Counted from the stretch's first letter, positions 49,212 through 62,137 are shown. The stretch is 64,000 nt of DNA from Glandiceps talaboti (GCF_964340395.1 NC_135556.1:2316001-2380000); one strand, 5' to 3'. Notes: generated by a model from the letters alone, not told the origin. Made by a program: numbers and translations.

Positions 49212-49911
49212 TTGACCTAGGAAGACTTATAGACTGATAGTGACAAGACCCTTTAGATCACTTGTATTTGACCTAGGAAGACTTATAGACTGATAGTGAC
49301 AAGTCCCTTTAGATCACTTGTATTTGACCTAGGAAGACTTATAGACTGATAGTGACAAGTCCCTTTAGATCACTTGTATTTGACCTAGGAAGACTTATAG
49401 TGACAAGACCCTTTAGATCACTTGTATTTGACCTAGGAAGACTTATAGACTGATAGTGACAAGACCCCTTACATCACTTGTATTTGACCTACGAAGACTT
49501 ATACACTGATAGTGACAAGTCCCTTTAGATCACTTGTATTTGACCTAGGAAGACTGATAGTGACAAGTCCCTTTAGATCACTTGTATTTGACCTAGGAAG
49601 ACTTATAGACTGATAGTGACAAGTCCCTTTAGATCACTTGTATTTGACCTAGGAAGACTGATAGTGACAAGTCCCTTTAGATCACTTGTATTTGACCTAG
49701 GAAGACTTATAGACTGATAGTGACAAGTCCCTTTAGATCACTTGTATTTGACCTAGGAAGACTGATAGTGACAAGACCCCTTACATCACTTGTATTTGAC
49801 CTACGAAGACTTATAGACTGATAGTGACAAGACCCTTTAGATCACTTGTATTTGACCTAGGAAGACTTATAGACTGATAGTGACAAGACCCTTTAGATCA
49901 CTTGTATTTTC
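49212..49911. repeat. ~56-bp minisatellite, ~13 units with short variants
   Basis: TTGACCTAGGAAGACTTATA, then GACTGATAGTGACAAG and CCCTTTAGATCACTTGTA. Some units lack part of the ACTTATAGACTGATAG segment (49390, 49550, 49660, 49760), giving mixed unit lengths. It is intronic to gene 3. Confidence 0.93.
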
Positions 49912-50040
49912 CTTGGCTGGACAAAGAAAATATTGGGGAATGATAAATCTAATCTAAAGGTAAGATGAATACAATGAACTTTCACTGTTAATATGTAATA
50001 AGACCATATCAATTTCAGAGTACAAAAACAGATTACGTAC

Positions 50041-50272
50041 CTATCCCCCATCACAAACTTGCTGGTAGAAGCTTGTTGTCTTTGACGTATGCAAATTCCT
50101 GAAGGTTCACTTATTTGTCTTTGTGTGTGTGTACTTGTCACACCACTAGTACTGGGTAGACATGTCATATTAGTCAGAGATGATGTACTTTGTACAGCTC
50201 TTAAAGCCTGTGCTCTCCGAATAGATCCCAATGTGGAGCTGTGTGATTTGGATGATGCAATGGGTCCTGCAC
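50041..50272 (-). CDS. Gene 3 exon (Ser/Arg-rich)
   Basis: 232 bp, acceptor TTTGCTGTAG (AG at 50274-50273) and donor GATAG|GTACGT (exon end 50041). It enters in phase 1 and leaves in phase 2. It encodes (G)AGPIASSKSHSSTLGSIRRA, QALRAVQSTSSLTNM, a Ser/Thr-rich stretch, RQISEPSGICIRQRQQ and STSKFVMGDR. Basic residues before serine (SIRRA, RQISEPS) look like kinase or 14-3-3 type sites, but this is only pattern reading. No folded domain is visible. Protein family not recognised. Confidence 0.85.
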
Positions 50273-50524
50273 CTACAGCAAAACCAAAAACATTATTGTA
50301 TACCTTTGAGTTGTACACAAAAACACATGCACAATCACACCACTACAACATGTAACTTTGTTTGTGATACTATGGCTGCAGAGAACATTCAACAAATACA
50401 CTTCATTGGTACTCGTGTGTGTTATGTCAGGTTCTGTTATGTTATGGTGTTGACAATATGTAAACATATGGTTATACGTTTATCTTTGGTTATAGTTGGC
50501 TGTGTAAAGTATTTGTTTACATAC

Positions 50525-50638
50525 CTGTGACCATAGAATAGGTAGGTGGTAAATCTTCATCACAATCACCAAGGGCTATATGTGGGTTTACATCCATTGG
50601 GGTTAAATTACCAACAATCAACGGTGTACTAGGTGAAC
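50525..50638 (-). CDS. Gene 3 exon with PPxY motif
   Basis: 114 bp, acceptor GTGTGTGCAG (AG at 50640-50639) and donor ACAG|GTATGT (exon end 50525), phase 1 on both sides. It encodes (G)SPSTPLIVGNLTPMDV, NPHIALGDCDEDLPPTYSMVT. LPPTY matches the PPxY signature bound by WW domains of Nedd4-type ligases and related proteins. The residues before it are acidic. This is an inference from a short motif. Confidence 0.83.
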
Positions 50639-50829
50639 CTGCACACACAGAGAGGCAAAATAAACAACATATGATTATAACTGCTAATCTGTTATGATAT
50701 CATTACAAATACACACTGCAAACTGAAGGACTGAGTAAAACTTAATGACCAATAGATTGTGACATCTCATTCAAATTCATCACTTTTATCTTCAATGACT
50801 TTCATATACTAGTACAATGTATTATTATT

Positions 50830-51006
50830 TATCAAGTGTTCAAAATGATATCAGGGTGTTTGGTTTATCAAGTGTTCAAATCGATATCAGGGTGTTTGGT
50901 TTATCAAGTGTTCAAATCGATATCAGGATGTTTGGTTTATCAAGTGTTCAGGGTGTTTGGTTTATCAAGTGTTCAGGGTGTTTGGTTTATCAAGTGTTCA
51001 AACTGA
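50830..51006. repeat. 36-bp short tandem repeat
   Basis: TTTATCAAGTGTTCAAATCG and ATATCAGGGTGTTTGG repeat about six times; two units near 50940-50990 lack the AAATCGATATC part. Confidence 0.9.
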
Positions 51007-51226
51007 TATTAAAGTTTTAAGTTTGGTTTAAAATTTATATAATTTGAGATATATTCTTTCTATAAACTTACACCATTAAGATATTAAGATTTTTCATTAT
51101 ACAAGTCTATCCTTTCTGTCTATTATGTTTTATTACTACTACCAGTATCTCATTTATTACTTTTTTTTGGGGGGGGGCATGGTTATATTATTAATACTTT
51201 GAGTTCAGTGATGGCTATAAAGTACA

Positions 51227-53580
51227 CTGTTACATGGCAATACAGTGGCATTCCTAGACAACCTTCCTCACTGACTGTTACACGGCAGTACAGTGGCATT
51301 CCTAGACAACCTTCCTCACTGACTGTTACATGGCAATACAGTGGCATTCCTAGACAACCTTCCTCACTGACTGTTACATGGCAATACAGTGGCATTCCTA
51401 GACAACCTTCCTCACTGACTGTTACATGGCAGTACAGTGGCATTCCTAGACAACCTTCCTCACTGACTGTTACACGGCAGTACAGTGGCATTCCTAGACA
51501 ACCTTCCTCACTGACTGTTACACGGCAGTACAGTGGCATTCCTAGACAACCTTCCTCACTGACTGTTACACGGCAGTACAGTGGCATTCCTAGACAACCT
51601 TCCTCACTGACTGTTACACGGCAGTACAGTGGCATTCCTAGACAACCTTCCTCACTGACTGTTACACGGCAGTACAGTGGCATTCCTAGACAACCTTCCT
51701 CACTGACTGTTACACTGCAGTACAGTGGCATTCCTAGACAACCTTCCTCACTGACTGTTACACGGCAATACAGTGGCATTCCTAGACAACCTTCCTCACT
51801 GACTGTTACACGGCAGTACAGTGGCATTCCTAGACAACCTTCCTCACTGACTGTTACACGGCAGTACAGTGGCATTCCTAGACAACCTTCCTCACTGACT
51901 GTTACATGGCAATACAGTGGCATTCCTAGACAACCTTCCTCACTGACTGTTACACGGCAGTACAGTGGCATTCCTAGACAACCTTCCTCACTGACTGTTA
52001 CATGGCAATACAGTGGCATTCCTAGACAACCTTCCTCACTGACTGTTACATGGCAATACAGTGGCATTCCTAGACAACCTTCCTCACTGACTGTTACATG
52101 GCAGTACAGTGGCATTCCTAGACAACCTTCCTCACTGACTGTTACATGGCAATACAGTGGCATTCCTAGACAACCTTCCTCACTGACTGTTACATGGCAG
52201 TACAGTGGCATTCCTAGACAACCTTCCTCACTGACTGTTACACTGCAGTACAGTGGCATTCCTAGACAACCTTCCTCACTGACTGTTACACGGCAGTACA
52301 GTGGCATTCCTAGACAACCTTCCTCACTGACTGTTACACGGCAGTACAGTGGCATTCCTAGACAACCTTCCTCACTGACTGTTACATGGCAGTACAGTGG
52401 CATTCCTAGACAACCTTCCTCACTGACTGTTACATGGCAATACAGTGGCATTCCTAGACAACCTTCCTCACTGACTGTTACACTGCAGTACAGTGGCATT
52501 CCTAGACAACCTTCCTCACTGACTGTTACATGGCAGTACAGTGGCATTCCTAGACAACCTTCCTCACTGACTGTTACACTGCAGTACAGTGACATTCCTA
52601 GACAACCTTCCTCACTGACTGTTACACGGCAGTACAGTGGCATTCCTAGACAACCTTCCTCACTGACTGTTACACGGCAGTACAGTGGCATTCCTAGACA
52701 ACCTTCCTCACTGACTGTTACACTGCAGTACAGTGGCATTCCTAGACAACCTTCCTCACTGACTGTTACACGGCAGTACAGTGGCATTCCTAGACAACCT
52801 TCCTCACCGACTGTTACACGGCAGTACAGTGGCATTCCTAGACAACCTTCCTCACTGACTGTTACATGGCAATACAGTGGCATTCCTAGACAACCTTCCT
52901 CACTGACTGTTACACGGCAGTACAGTGGAATTCCTAGACAACCTTCCTCACTGACTGTTACACGGCAGTACAGTGGCATTCCTAGACAACCTTCCTCACC
53001 GACTGTTACACGGCAGTACAGTGGAATTCCTAGACAACCTTCCTCACTGACTGTTACACGGCAGTACAGTGGCATTCCTAGACAACCTTCCTCACTGACT
53101 GTTACATGGCAATACAGTGGCATTCCTAGACAACCTTCCTCACTGACTGTTACACGGCAGTACAGTGGAATTCCTAGACAACCTTCCTCACTGACTGTTA
53201 CACGGCAGTACAGTGGCATTCCTAGACAACCTTCCTCACTGACTGTTACACGGCAGTACAGTGGAATTCCTAGACAACCTTCCTCACTGACTGTTACACG
53301 GCAGTACAGTGGAATTCCTAGACAACCTTCCTCACTGACTGTTACACGGCAGTACAGTGGCATTCCTAGACAACCTTCCTCACCGACTGTTACACGGCAG
53401 TACAGTGGCATTCCTAGACAACCTTCCTCACCGACTGTTACACGGCAGTACAGTGGCATTCCTAGACAACCCTCCTCACTGACTGTTACACGGCAGTACA
53501 GTGGCATTCCTAGACAACCTTCCTCACTGACTGTTACACGGCAGTACAGTGGCATTCCTAGACAACCTTCCTCACTGACT
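51227..53580. repeat. 48-bp minisatellite, ~49 units, open in both strands
   Basis: GTTACACGGCAGTACAGTGG, CATTCCTAGACAACCTTCCT and CACTGACT. Variants are ACGG/ATGG/ACTG, CAG/CAA, CATTCC/AATTCC and ACTGACT/ACCGACT. Period 48 is a multiple of three and no indels occur, so frames of about 800 codons stay open on both strands (16-residue repeats). They lack a plausible start context or splice link and lie inside a gene 3 intron. Confidence 0.96.
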
Positions 53581-54077
53581 GACAACCTCTGTGGAAAGAT
53601 ACTGTATACAAATAAGTCAGTTATAAACTTGTATGTTGTAACTTAGCAGGGCAACACATCAGCCCTTAAAATGAATTGGTCTAATTACATGAAGTAGTGT
53701 GTAAACTTTACAACATTGAGTTCTAAGCTAGAGTTTACAACTTGTCAAGAATCAATCTTTTCACCTACCAAGAATGGTTCAAGGCAAAAACTTACAAAGT
53801 AGATAAACCATTCAATCACAATAAAACAAACTATATCATAAAATAGTTCATTGATTAGGAAGTACATGCATCTAATTTAAAGACAAGGTAATGTATTTTG
53901 GAAGATTAATTCTTGTGTAAGCAAGGAAATTATGCAGCAATGACAGCCATGTCCTTTACCTGTAACAACTCAGAGATAATTGTCATGACCTACTTTTCAT
54001 GTTGCGGATATTTTAACATTATGAATGTAATATAACATCATATTTATAATTACTGGATCTAATACATAAACAATTAT

Positions 54078-56231
54078 ACAGTTGAGGTGTGTGAGTAGAG
54101 TGTACCTGCCACTATTAATGACAGCAATTATACAGTTGAGGTGTGTGAGTAGAGTGTACCTGCCACTATTAATGACAGCAATTGTACAGTTGAGGTGTGT
54201 GAGTAGAGTGTACCTGCCACTATTAATGACAGCAATTATACAGTTGAGGTGTGTGAGTAGAGTGTACCTGCCACTATTAATGACAGCAATTATACAGTTG
54301 AGGTGTGTGAGTAGAGTGTACCTGCCACTATTAATGACAGCAATTATACAGTTGAGGTGTGTGAGTAGAGTGTACCTGCCACTATTAATGACAGCAATTA
54401 TACAGTTGAGGTGTGTGAGTAGAGTGTACCTGCCACTATTAATGACAGCAATTATACAGTTGAGGTGTGTGAGTAGAGTGTACCTGCCACTATTAATGAC
54501 AGCAATTATACAGTTGAGGTGTGTGAGTAGAGTGTACCTGCCACTATTAATGACAGCAATTATACAGTTGAGGTGTGTGAGTAGAGTGTACCTGCCACTA
54601 TTAATGACAGCAATTGTACAGTTGAGGTGTGTGAGTAGAGTGTACCTGCCACTATTAATGACAGCAATTATACAGTTGAGGTGTGTGAGTAGAGTGTACC
54701 TGCCACTATTAATGACAGCAATTATACAGTTGAGGTGTGTGAGTAGAGTGTACCTGCCACTATTAATGACAGCAATTGTACAGTTGAGGTGTGTGAGTAG
54801 AGTGTACCTGCCACTATTAATGACAGCAATTATACAGTTGAGGTGTGTGAGTAGAGTGTACCTGCCACTATTAATGACAGCAATTATACAGTTGAGGTGT
54901 GTGAGTAGAGTGTACCTGCCACTATTAATGACAGCAATTATACAGTTGAGGTGTGTGAGTAGAGTGTACCTGCCACTATTAATGACAGCAATTATACAGT
55001 TGAGGTGTGTGAGTAGAGTGTACCTGCCACTATTAATGACAGCAATTATACAGTTGAGGTGTGTGAGTAGAGTGTACCTGCCACTATTAATGACAGCAAT
55101 TATACAGTTGAGGTGTGTGAGTAGAGTGTACCTGCCACTATTAATGACAGCAATTGTACAGTTGAGGTGTGTGAGTAGAGTGTACCTGCCACTATTAATG
55201 ACAGCAATTATACAGTTGAGGTGTGTGAGTAGAGTGTACCTGCCACTATTAATGACAGCAATTATACAGTTGAGGTGTGTGAGTAGAGTGTACCTGCCAC
55301 TATTAATGACAGCAATTATACAGTTGAGGTGTGTGAGTAGAGTGTACCTGCCACTATTAATGACAGCAATTGTACAGTTGAGGTGTGTGAGTAGAGTGTA
55401 CCTGCCACTATTAATGACAGCAATTATACAGTTGAGGTGTGTGAGTAGAGTGTACCTGCCACTATTAATGACAGCAATTATACAGTTGAGGTGTGTGAGT
55501 AGAGTGTACCTGCCACTATTAATGACAGCAATTATACAGTTGAGGTGTGTGAGTAGAGTGTACCTGCCACTATTAATGACAGCAATTATACAGTTGAGGT
55601 GTGTGAGTAGAGTGTACCTGCCACTATTAATGACAGCAATTATACAGTTGAGGTGTGTGAGTAGAGTGTACCTGCCACTATTAATGACAGCAATTGTACA
55701 GTTGAGGTGTGTGAGTAGAGTGTACCTGCCACTATTAATGACAGCAATTATACAGTTGAGGTGTGTGAGTAGAGTGTACCTGCCACTATTAATGACAGCA
55801 ATTATACAGTTGAGGTGTGTGAGTAGAGTGTACCTGCCACTATTAATGACAGCAATTGTACAGTTGAGGTGTGTGAGTAGAGTGTACCTGCCACTATTAA
55901 TGACAGCAATTATACAGTTGAGGTGTGTGAGTAGAGTGTACCTGCCACTATTAATGACAGCAATTATACAGTTGAGGTGTGTGAGTAGAGTGTACCTGCC
56001 ACTATTAATGACAGCAATTATACAGTTGAGGTGTGTGAGTAGAGTGTACCTGCCACTATTAATGACAGCAATTATACAGTTGAGGTGTGTGAGTAGAGTG
56101 TACCTGCCACTATTAATGACAGCAATTATACAGTTGAGGTGTGTGAGTAGAGTGTACCTGCTACTATTAATGACAGCAATTATACAGTTGAGGTGTGTGA
56201 GTAGAGTGTACCTGCTACTATTAATGACAGT
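54078..56231. repeat. 54-bp minisatellite, ~40 units, extremely homogeneous
   Basis: GAGGTGTGTGAGTAGAGTGT, ACCTGCCACTATTAATGACA and GCAATTATACAGTT. Almost the only variant is ATTATACAG/ATTGTACAG, plus GCTACTA for GCCACTA in the last units. 54 is a multiple of three, so both strands carry frames of about 760 codons. These are not genes. Confidence 0.96.
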
Positions 56232-56879
56232 ACTACAAACAAAACTTGACACTTTTATAAGTACTGAAAACACAATGTCTACAGGACAGTATCCAATACA
56301 GCTATATACATATCTCAGATTTGATGTAGAGTGTATCCTGCAAACTGTTGTCAAGAGAGATAAGTCATAATATTGTGGAATTTGGTCAACTCTTTCTTAA
56401 ATTGGTAACTTTTTTTGCATGGGGTTCTAATAGTACGTAGTTTGTGACAACTCAAAGACAGGAGGTTTATTTTGTAATACTCAGACAACTTTAGTACCAA
56501 CATATTTCCTTTCTGTGAAAGAGTACTATGATTAAGCCAATATACTGGTCAAAGTTTATAAAAAGCTTTGCTTTCAATTTTGAAATGTGAGATTGACGAT
56601 TTCCTGAGTTCTTTCAATGTTTAGAGGCAAGGCTTCAAATTCAATTGTGAACTCTAGATGTAATACTATTATCTTTATAAGCATACAGACTAAGTAGCAG
56701 CTATCAGTTTGGTTCCAAAAACTACAATAGCAAATGAGTATTAGTATAAACACACACATTTTATATGTGGCACTCTACAACATTTAATTATAAATAAAGT
56801 ACAGACAAATTTGACGTATTAAATGTCTTGAATGACATCAACAGATAGCAATCAAAGAAAGACCAGCCAAAGGATTTAG

Positions 56880-58260
56880 TGTGCCTATGACATATACTGA
56901 TAGTCTATAATGCCTATGACATATAGTGATGGTCTATAATGTCTATGACATATAGTGATGGTCTATAATGCCTGACATATAGTGATGGTCTATAATGTCT
57001 ATGACATATAGTGATGGTCTATAATGTCTATGACATATAGTGATGGTCTATAATGTCTATGACATACAGTGATAGTCTATAATGTCTATGACATAAAGTG
57101 ATAGTCTATAATGTCTATGACATATAGTGATAGTCTATATTAAATGCCTATGACATATAGTGATAGTCTATAATGTCTATGACATATAGTGATGGTCTAT
57201 AATGCCTATGACATATAGTGGTAGTCTATAATGCCTATGACATATAGTGATGGTCTATAATGCCTATGACATATAGTGATAGTCTATAATGTCTATGACA
57301 TATAGTGATGGTCTATAATGTCTATGACATATAGTGATAGTCTATAATGTCTATGACATATAGTGATGGTCTATAATGTCTATGACATATAGTGATGGTC
57401 TATAATGTCTATGACATATAGTGATTGTCTATAATGTCTAGGACATATACTGATAGTCTATAATGTCTATGACATATAGTGATAGTCTATAATGTCTATG
57501 ACATATAGTGATAGTCAATAATGCCTATGACATATAGTGATAGTCTATAATGCCTATGACATATAGTGATAGTCTATAATGTCTATGACATATAGTGATG
57601 GTCTATAATGCCTATGACATATACTGATGGTCTATAATGCCCATGACATACCGGTATAGTGATAGTCTATAATGCCTATGACATATAGTGATAGTCTATA
57701 ATGTCTATGACATATAGTGATAGTCTATAATGTCTATGACATATACTGGTCTATAATGCCTATGACATATAGTGATAGTCTATAATGCCTATGACATATA
57801 GTGATGGTCTATAATGCCTATGACATATACTGGTCTATAATGCCTATGACATAGAGTGATAGTCTATAATGCCTATGACATATAGTGATAGTCTATAATG
57901 TCTATGACATATAGTGATAGTCTATAATGTCTATGACATATAGTGATGGTCTATAATGTCTATGACATATAGTGATGGTCTATAATGTCTATGACATATA
58001 GTGATAGTCTATAATGCCTATGACATATAGTGATAGTCTATAATGTCTATGACATATAGTGATAGTCTATATTAAATGCCTATGACATATAGTGATAGTC
58101 TATAATGTCTATGACATATAGTGATAGTCTATATTAAATGCCTATGACATATAGTGATGGTCTATAATGCTCATGACATATAGTGATAGTCTATAATGTC
58201 TATGACATATAGTGATGGTCTATAATGCCTATGACATATAGTGATGGTCTATAATGCTCT
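56880..58260. repeat. 29-bp minisatellite, ~47 units
   Basis: ATGCCTATGACATATAGTGA and TAGTCTATA. Variants are GCC/GTC, AGTC/GGTC, insertions of TTAAA (57141, 58074, 58134) and short units. A block carrying the TTAAA insertion is duplicated near 58060-58145. Confidence 0.94.
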
Positions 58261-58409
58261 ATGTCTATTTCACTAAAAGATTTCTACCTTTGCATGCAGC
58301 TGTATATGTACAGGTTAATGGTGATAGTTAATCACTACAAGTTAATATTAGAGTTAGTATGAACACTGTGATGGTGATGGCTGTGATGGAAACTAGATGA
58401 CGTAAATAC

Positions 58410-58598
58410 CATTGAATATTTTATCTGAACTACTTGTGATTCTGGAATCATGATTAAGTCGATGGCGAGGTCTACCGATTTTACTGAGGTCTGACTCGGA
58501 ACTGGCCTTTTCTTCTAACATGACAAAGGCTGGGAGAGGAAGTTTAAGGGCACTCTTTGTATACCATGTAGTTGAACTAGAGGTTCTTGACTTGTCAC
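58410..58598 (-). CDS. Gene 3 exon, 189 bp
   Basis: Acceptor CCCTCTAACAG (AG at 58600-58599) and donor AATG|GTATTT (exon end 58410), phase 1 on both sides. It encodes GDKSRTSSSTTWYTKSALKL, PLPAFVMLEEKASSESDLSK, IGRPRHRLNHDSRITSSS and DKIFNG. It starts with the same (G)D pattern as the next two upstream exons. The LPLPAF/VMLEEK part is the least low-complexity piece of the visible protein and the best query for identification. Confidence 0.85.
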
Positions 58599-59330
58599 CT
58601 GTTAGAGGGATAGAAGTGGATTTGTTCATGCATTAATTGTAATTTATACACATGTTATCTTAGGATGTGTTGTGTTGCATGGTTACATTAGAATACTCTC
58701 TGACATGTCATCATTTCCCCCAAAAACAGCATGTCAACTTTTCTGACAAACAAAACAAGAAAATGATATATTGCATATCAACAAAATGATGACTGTGGAA
58801 AAGAAGTGTTATTTATTCAAGTGTAATTATAGGCATTATGGAGACTCATTATTAATCATAAATGACTGTGGTTTGTTTGAGAAAGTTAAACACTATAATT
58901 CAAAGGATATGTCATATATAAAGAATAAAAATGTTACTAATAAATAGGAATAAGGTTTTATGATATTAATAATTTTGAATATTAGTTTTCTAAATGTCAA
59001 TTTCTAATGTTAATATGAGTATTACAATAAAGTAATCTGTATCTTTATAATCATTAAACACAGAAAATGACAATGGTGCTGGAATGATTCTCCTTGGGGT
59101 TGACAAATTGTTTAACTGCTTACAACTCATAAGATATACAACTGTATTAAACTATTCAAGTTTTGTGTCAGCAGCTGACTGCAAGAAGTGTTTTAGTAGG
59201 ATTTGTATACCTCTGCAATTACCTGCAGCCTAAAATGTGAAATCAAGTAACAAGTGTATTTTTTCAACCACTGGCAACCATAATATTATAAATTCCTGTG
59301 AAGATAACAATATCTACATGATGGTAGGTC

Positions 59331-59712
59331 CATATTTTTATGTTTTTTCTCTATTCCTGACCAAGAGAAGTAACCTGATGGTAATTGTTGTTGATCTCTC
59401 TGTCCCTGGCCATGTGACTGTCACCTGATGCTAATTCCCATTGATCTATCTGTTCCTGATCATGTGACTATCACCTGATGGTAATTGTTGTTGATCTCTC
59501 TATCCCTGGCTATGTGACTGTCACCTAATGGTCATTGTTTCTAATTGTTCTATTCCTGATCATGCGACTGTCACCTGATGGTAATTGTTGTTGATCTCTC
59601 TATTCCTTTTCATGGCTGTCATATGATGGTAATTATTGATCTTTCTATTCGTAACCATGTGACTGTTACTTGATGGTAATTCCTAATCATCTCTCTTTTC
59701 CCCCTACCATGT
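59331..59712. repeat. ~52-bp degenerate tandem repeat, ~6 units
   Basis: Blocks ACCTGATGGTAATTGTTGTT, GATCTCTCTATTCCTG and CATGTGACTGTC recur six times with substitutions and small indels. Confidence 0.8.
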
Positions 59713-59725
59713 GAATGCAATTTAT

Positions 59726-60037
59726 AAGGCCTAAAAAAATAATTGTTTGGTTCCGGTTACCCAACCCAACCTAGTTTTTTCACTGTCAACCCTAAACTTT
59801 TTTTATGTATTCGAGACTCTGACATTGACTTAAAAAGTCAATATAAAACTGTTCTTCCAATCTGTAATGGCTGTACATCTGATAGGAAGAAATAAATAAC
59901 ACAGAGACCATTTGGAAAACAATGCAAAACACATGAAAAAAAAAAATATAATAAAATAAAATGAAAAATCTACCTACCCCACCTATTTTAAAATTGAGCA
60001 TAATTGGAACCACACAATCTTTTTTTGATTAGGCCTA
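59726..60037. mobile_element. MITE, ~310 bp
   Basis: Inverted ends of about 38 bp: the left side starts AGGCCTAAAAAAATAATTGT then TTGGTTCC, and the right side in reverse reads AGGCCTAATCAAAAAAAGAT then TGTGTGGTTCC. The interior has no coding capacity (ACCCAACCCAACCTAG near the left end, an A-rich stretch near 59940). It looks like a non-autonomous DNA transposon inside a gene 3 intron. Confidence 0.75.
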
Positions 60038-60307
60038 ATTAGGACATTTCCCCATACTTAGTGCTATTGCTGACAACTAGCCTGTCCCCTGATATGTGTA
60101 CAGGACAGCATCATTTTCAAACCAATATTACATACTGTCCAATAAAATCCAGGCAAACCAATGTCATGTCTATATTACTATGACTTTATGAACCTACTAC
60201 ATTTTATAATAGTGACTATGAACATCTATTACATCAAGAGTATGTGACTTTAATACTAAGAGTATGGTTAGGTGAACAAAACCACAAATTGATGCCTTGA
60301 AATATAC

Positions 60308-60403
60308 CTGACTGTTTGGTACCTTGATAGGCTTTGCGACGAGACTTTGCACTCATTGGGGTAACTGTTCCACTAGAAACTGTACAAGAAGCTTGTTTGT
60401 CAC
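60308..60403 (-). CDS. Gene 3 exon, 96 bp
   Basis: Acceptor CATAATGCAG (AG at 60405-60404) and donor GTCAG|GTATAT (exon end 60308), phase 1 on both sides. It encodes (G)DKQASCTVSSGTVTPMSAK, SRRKAYQGTKQSG. It is basic and Ser/Thr-rich, with SPxx-like and SRRK motifs, and is probably disordered. The symmetric phase means it could be skipped without breaking the frame. Confidence 0.8.
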
Positions 60404-60783
60404 CTGCATTATGTAAATTGAACACATGTGTTCAAACAAAATAACCAAGATATAATTACACAAGTATGTGGTATGATAATTCATTATTGTGAGTCATATC
60501 TCGTATCCAATGCAAGTTAAAAGACGACAGTTGGCATTTCTGCCACTACATCAACACTTCAACTGCTTTGATTGGCTTTCAACATCACTGATAATGACAA
60601 ATACTTCACAATGTGGATTATCAATACTGGATAACTCAATAACCTCAGGTTTCTAAATGTAAAATGTTTGTGTGGCAGGAGAAGCAACCAAGTAACCATC
60701 TGTTGTGGCAATATGTACTTGCTTTTCTCCTCGTATGTAATGACATTTATAAGAAATGCAAAAATAGGTTATAGCTACATTAT

Positions 60784-62137
60784 AAAATAGCTCCAATGGC
60801 ATTGTAGCACAACTGTATTTGGCTGTTGCTATGGGCATAGACCTGTTGCTAGGCATATTTGCATACATTTTTTTAATCTTTAGTCACTTACCTATCCATC
60901 CCTGTTATCTTTGTAATATACATTATTTCATTGTTGCTAAGGACATGGTCATGGTTGCTAGGGCCAATTGTGTTGAAATGTTTTCAACAAAAACTGCAGA
61001 ATAATACCTCCAGAAACATCCCCACCAAGTTTCAACCCATTCAGCATGCAGTTTCAAGATACATGTTTTTGACCAAAATTGAGATTTTAGACCTAATTTA
61101 CATATCACTGATGGGATCATGAACAAATCTTAGTATAAACACTCTGAAGAATGTCCCAGCCAAATTTCAGCCTAATCTGCTCAGTAGTTTTGGAATTAAA
61201 AATTTATGACCAAAAAGACACATTTTATACCTAATTTGCATATCACTAATGGGTTCATCATGTCATACACAATTCTTAATCTAAACACCTCCAAGAACGT
61301 TCCAACCAAATTTCAGATCGATCTGCCAAGCAGTTTTGGAGTTTAAGTTTTTTGACAAAAAATCACATTTTTTTTTACCCACATCACACACCAGTGGTAT
61401 CACTAGTAAGATCATTTTAATTTGAACAATTTCCCAACTAGACATCCAACGTAATACATCCACCAAATATCATGGCATTCGGTCCTGTGGTTTTTGACTT
61501 TAAGTTGCCTACCAGATGATGTACTTATTTAACCAAAGTATACTGCGATTTGGTTGTTGCTAAGGGCATGGTCATGGTTGCTAGGGCCAATTGTGTCAAT
61601 ACGTTTTGAAGAAAATCTGCAGAATTACACTTCTAGAAACAATTTTTGAGATATAAGTTTTTGACCAAAATCACATTTTTACAATTATTAAATTTGCATA
61701 TCACGGATGAGATGATTATATAATTATATGCTTTATATTCACCTGTACACCCCGAGATCCACCCCTATTAAATTTCAGCCCAATCTGCTCAGTAGTTTGG
61801 AATTACAGATTTTTGACCAAAAAGACACATTTTTAGACCGAATTTGCATATCACTGATGGGATCATCATGTCGTGAGCAATTCTTAATCTAAACACCCTT
61901 AAGAATGTTCCCACCAAAATTCAGAAGTTTTTTGACCAAAAATTACATTTTTTGACCCATGTCGTAAGATCATTTTGATTTGAACAATTTCCCAACAAGA
62001 CACCCACCAAATATCATGGCAATCGATCCAGTGGTTTTTGACTTTAAGTTGTTTACACACACACACACACACACAGACAGACAGACACTTTACCATGCCT
62101 ATAGCACTACTGCACTTTATCAGTTCAGTTGTACTAA
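60784..62137 (+). mobile_element. Non-autonomous inverted-repeat DNA transposon, copy 2
   Basis: Same family as 44867-46223. It starts TAGCTCCAATGGCATTGTAG then CACAACTGT and ends CTATAGCACTACTG ... CAGTTCAGTTGTAC. It shares GCTATGGGCATAG, TTGCTAGGCATATTTGCATA, the TTTTTGACCAAAA and TTTGCATATCACTGATGGGA segments, a short CA/CAGA run at 62055-62090 and TACCATGCCTATAGCAC. An internal segment near 61500-61650 repeats the 5' TTGCTAGGGCCAATTGTGT part. It lies in the gene 3 intron between exons 62576 and 60403. No transposase. Confidence 0.82.

Larger units (their letters stand above)
50639..58409 (-). other. Gene 3 intron of 7.8 kb, mostly minisatellite
   Basis: The intron between the exons 58410-58598 and 50525-50638 contains four unrelated arrays with units of 36, 48, 54 and 29 bp, together about three quarters of its length. 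The spacers at 53582-54077 and 56240-56880 show no feature. Confidence 0.85.
58599..60307 (-). other. Gene 3 intron
   Basis: Contains an irregular ~52-bp tandem repeat (59331-59712) and a MITE (59726-60037). The stretch 58600-59330 shows nothing that I can support. Confidence 0.6.

Noticed and set aside
51183-53646. Silk-like or adhesive repeat proteins (800 and 815 codons)
   Set aside because: Both strands are open at once because of a 48-bp, indel-free unit. There is no signal peptide, and the array sits inside a gene 3 intron.
53997-56370. Repeat proteins of 785 and 762 codons
   Set aside because: Same reason: a 54-bp unit with near-identical copies and open frames on both strands, intronic to gene 3.
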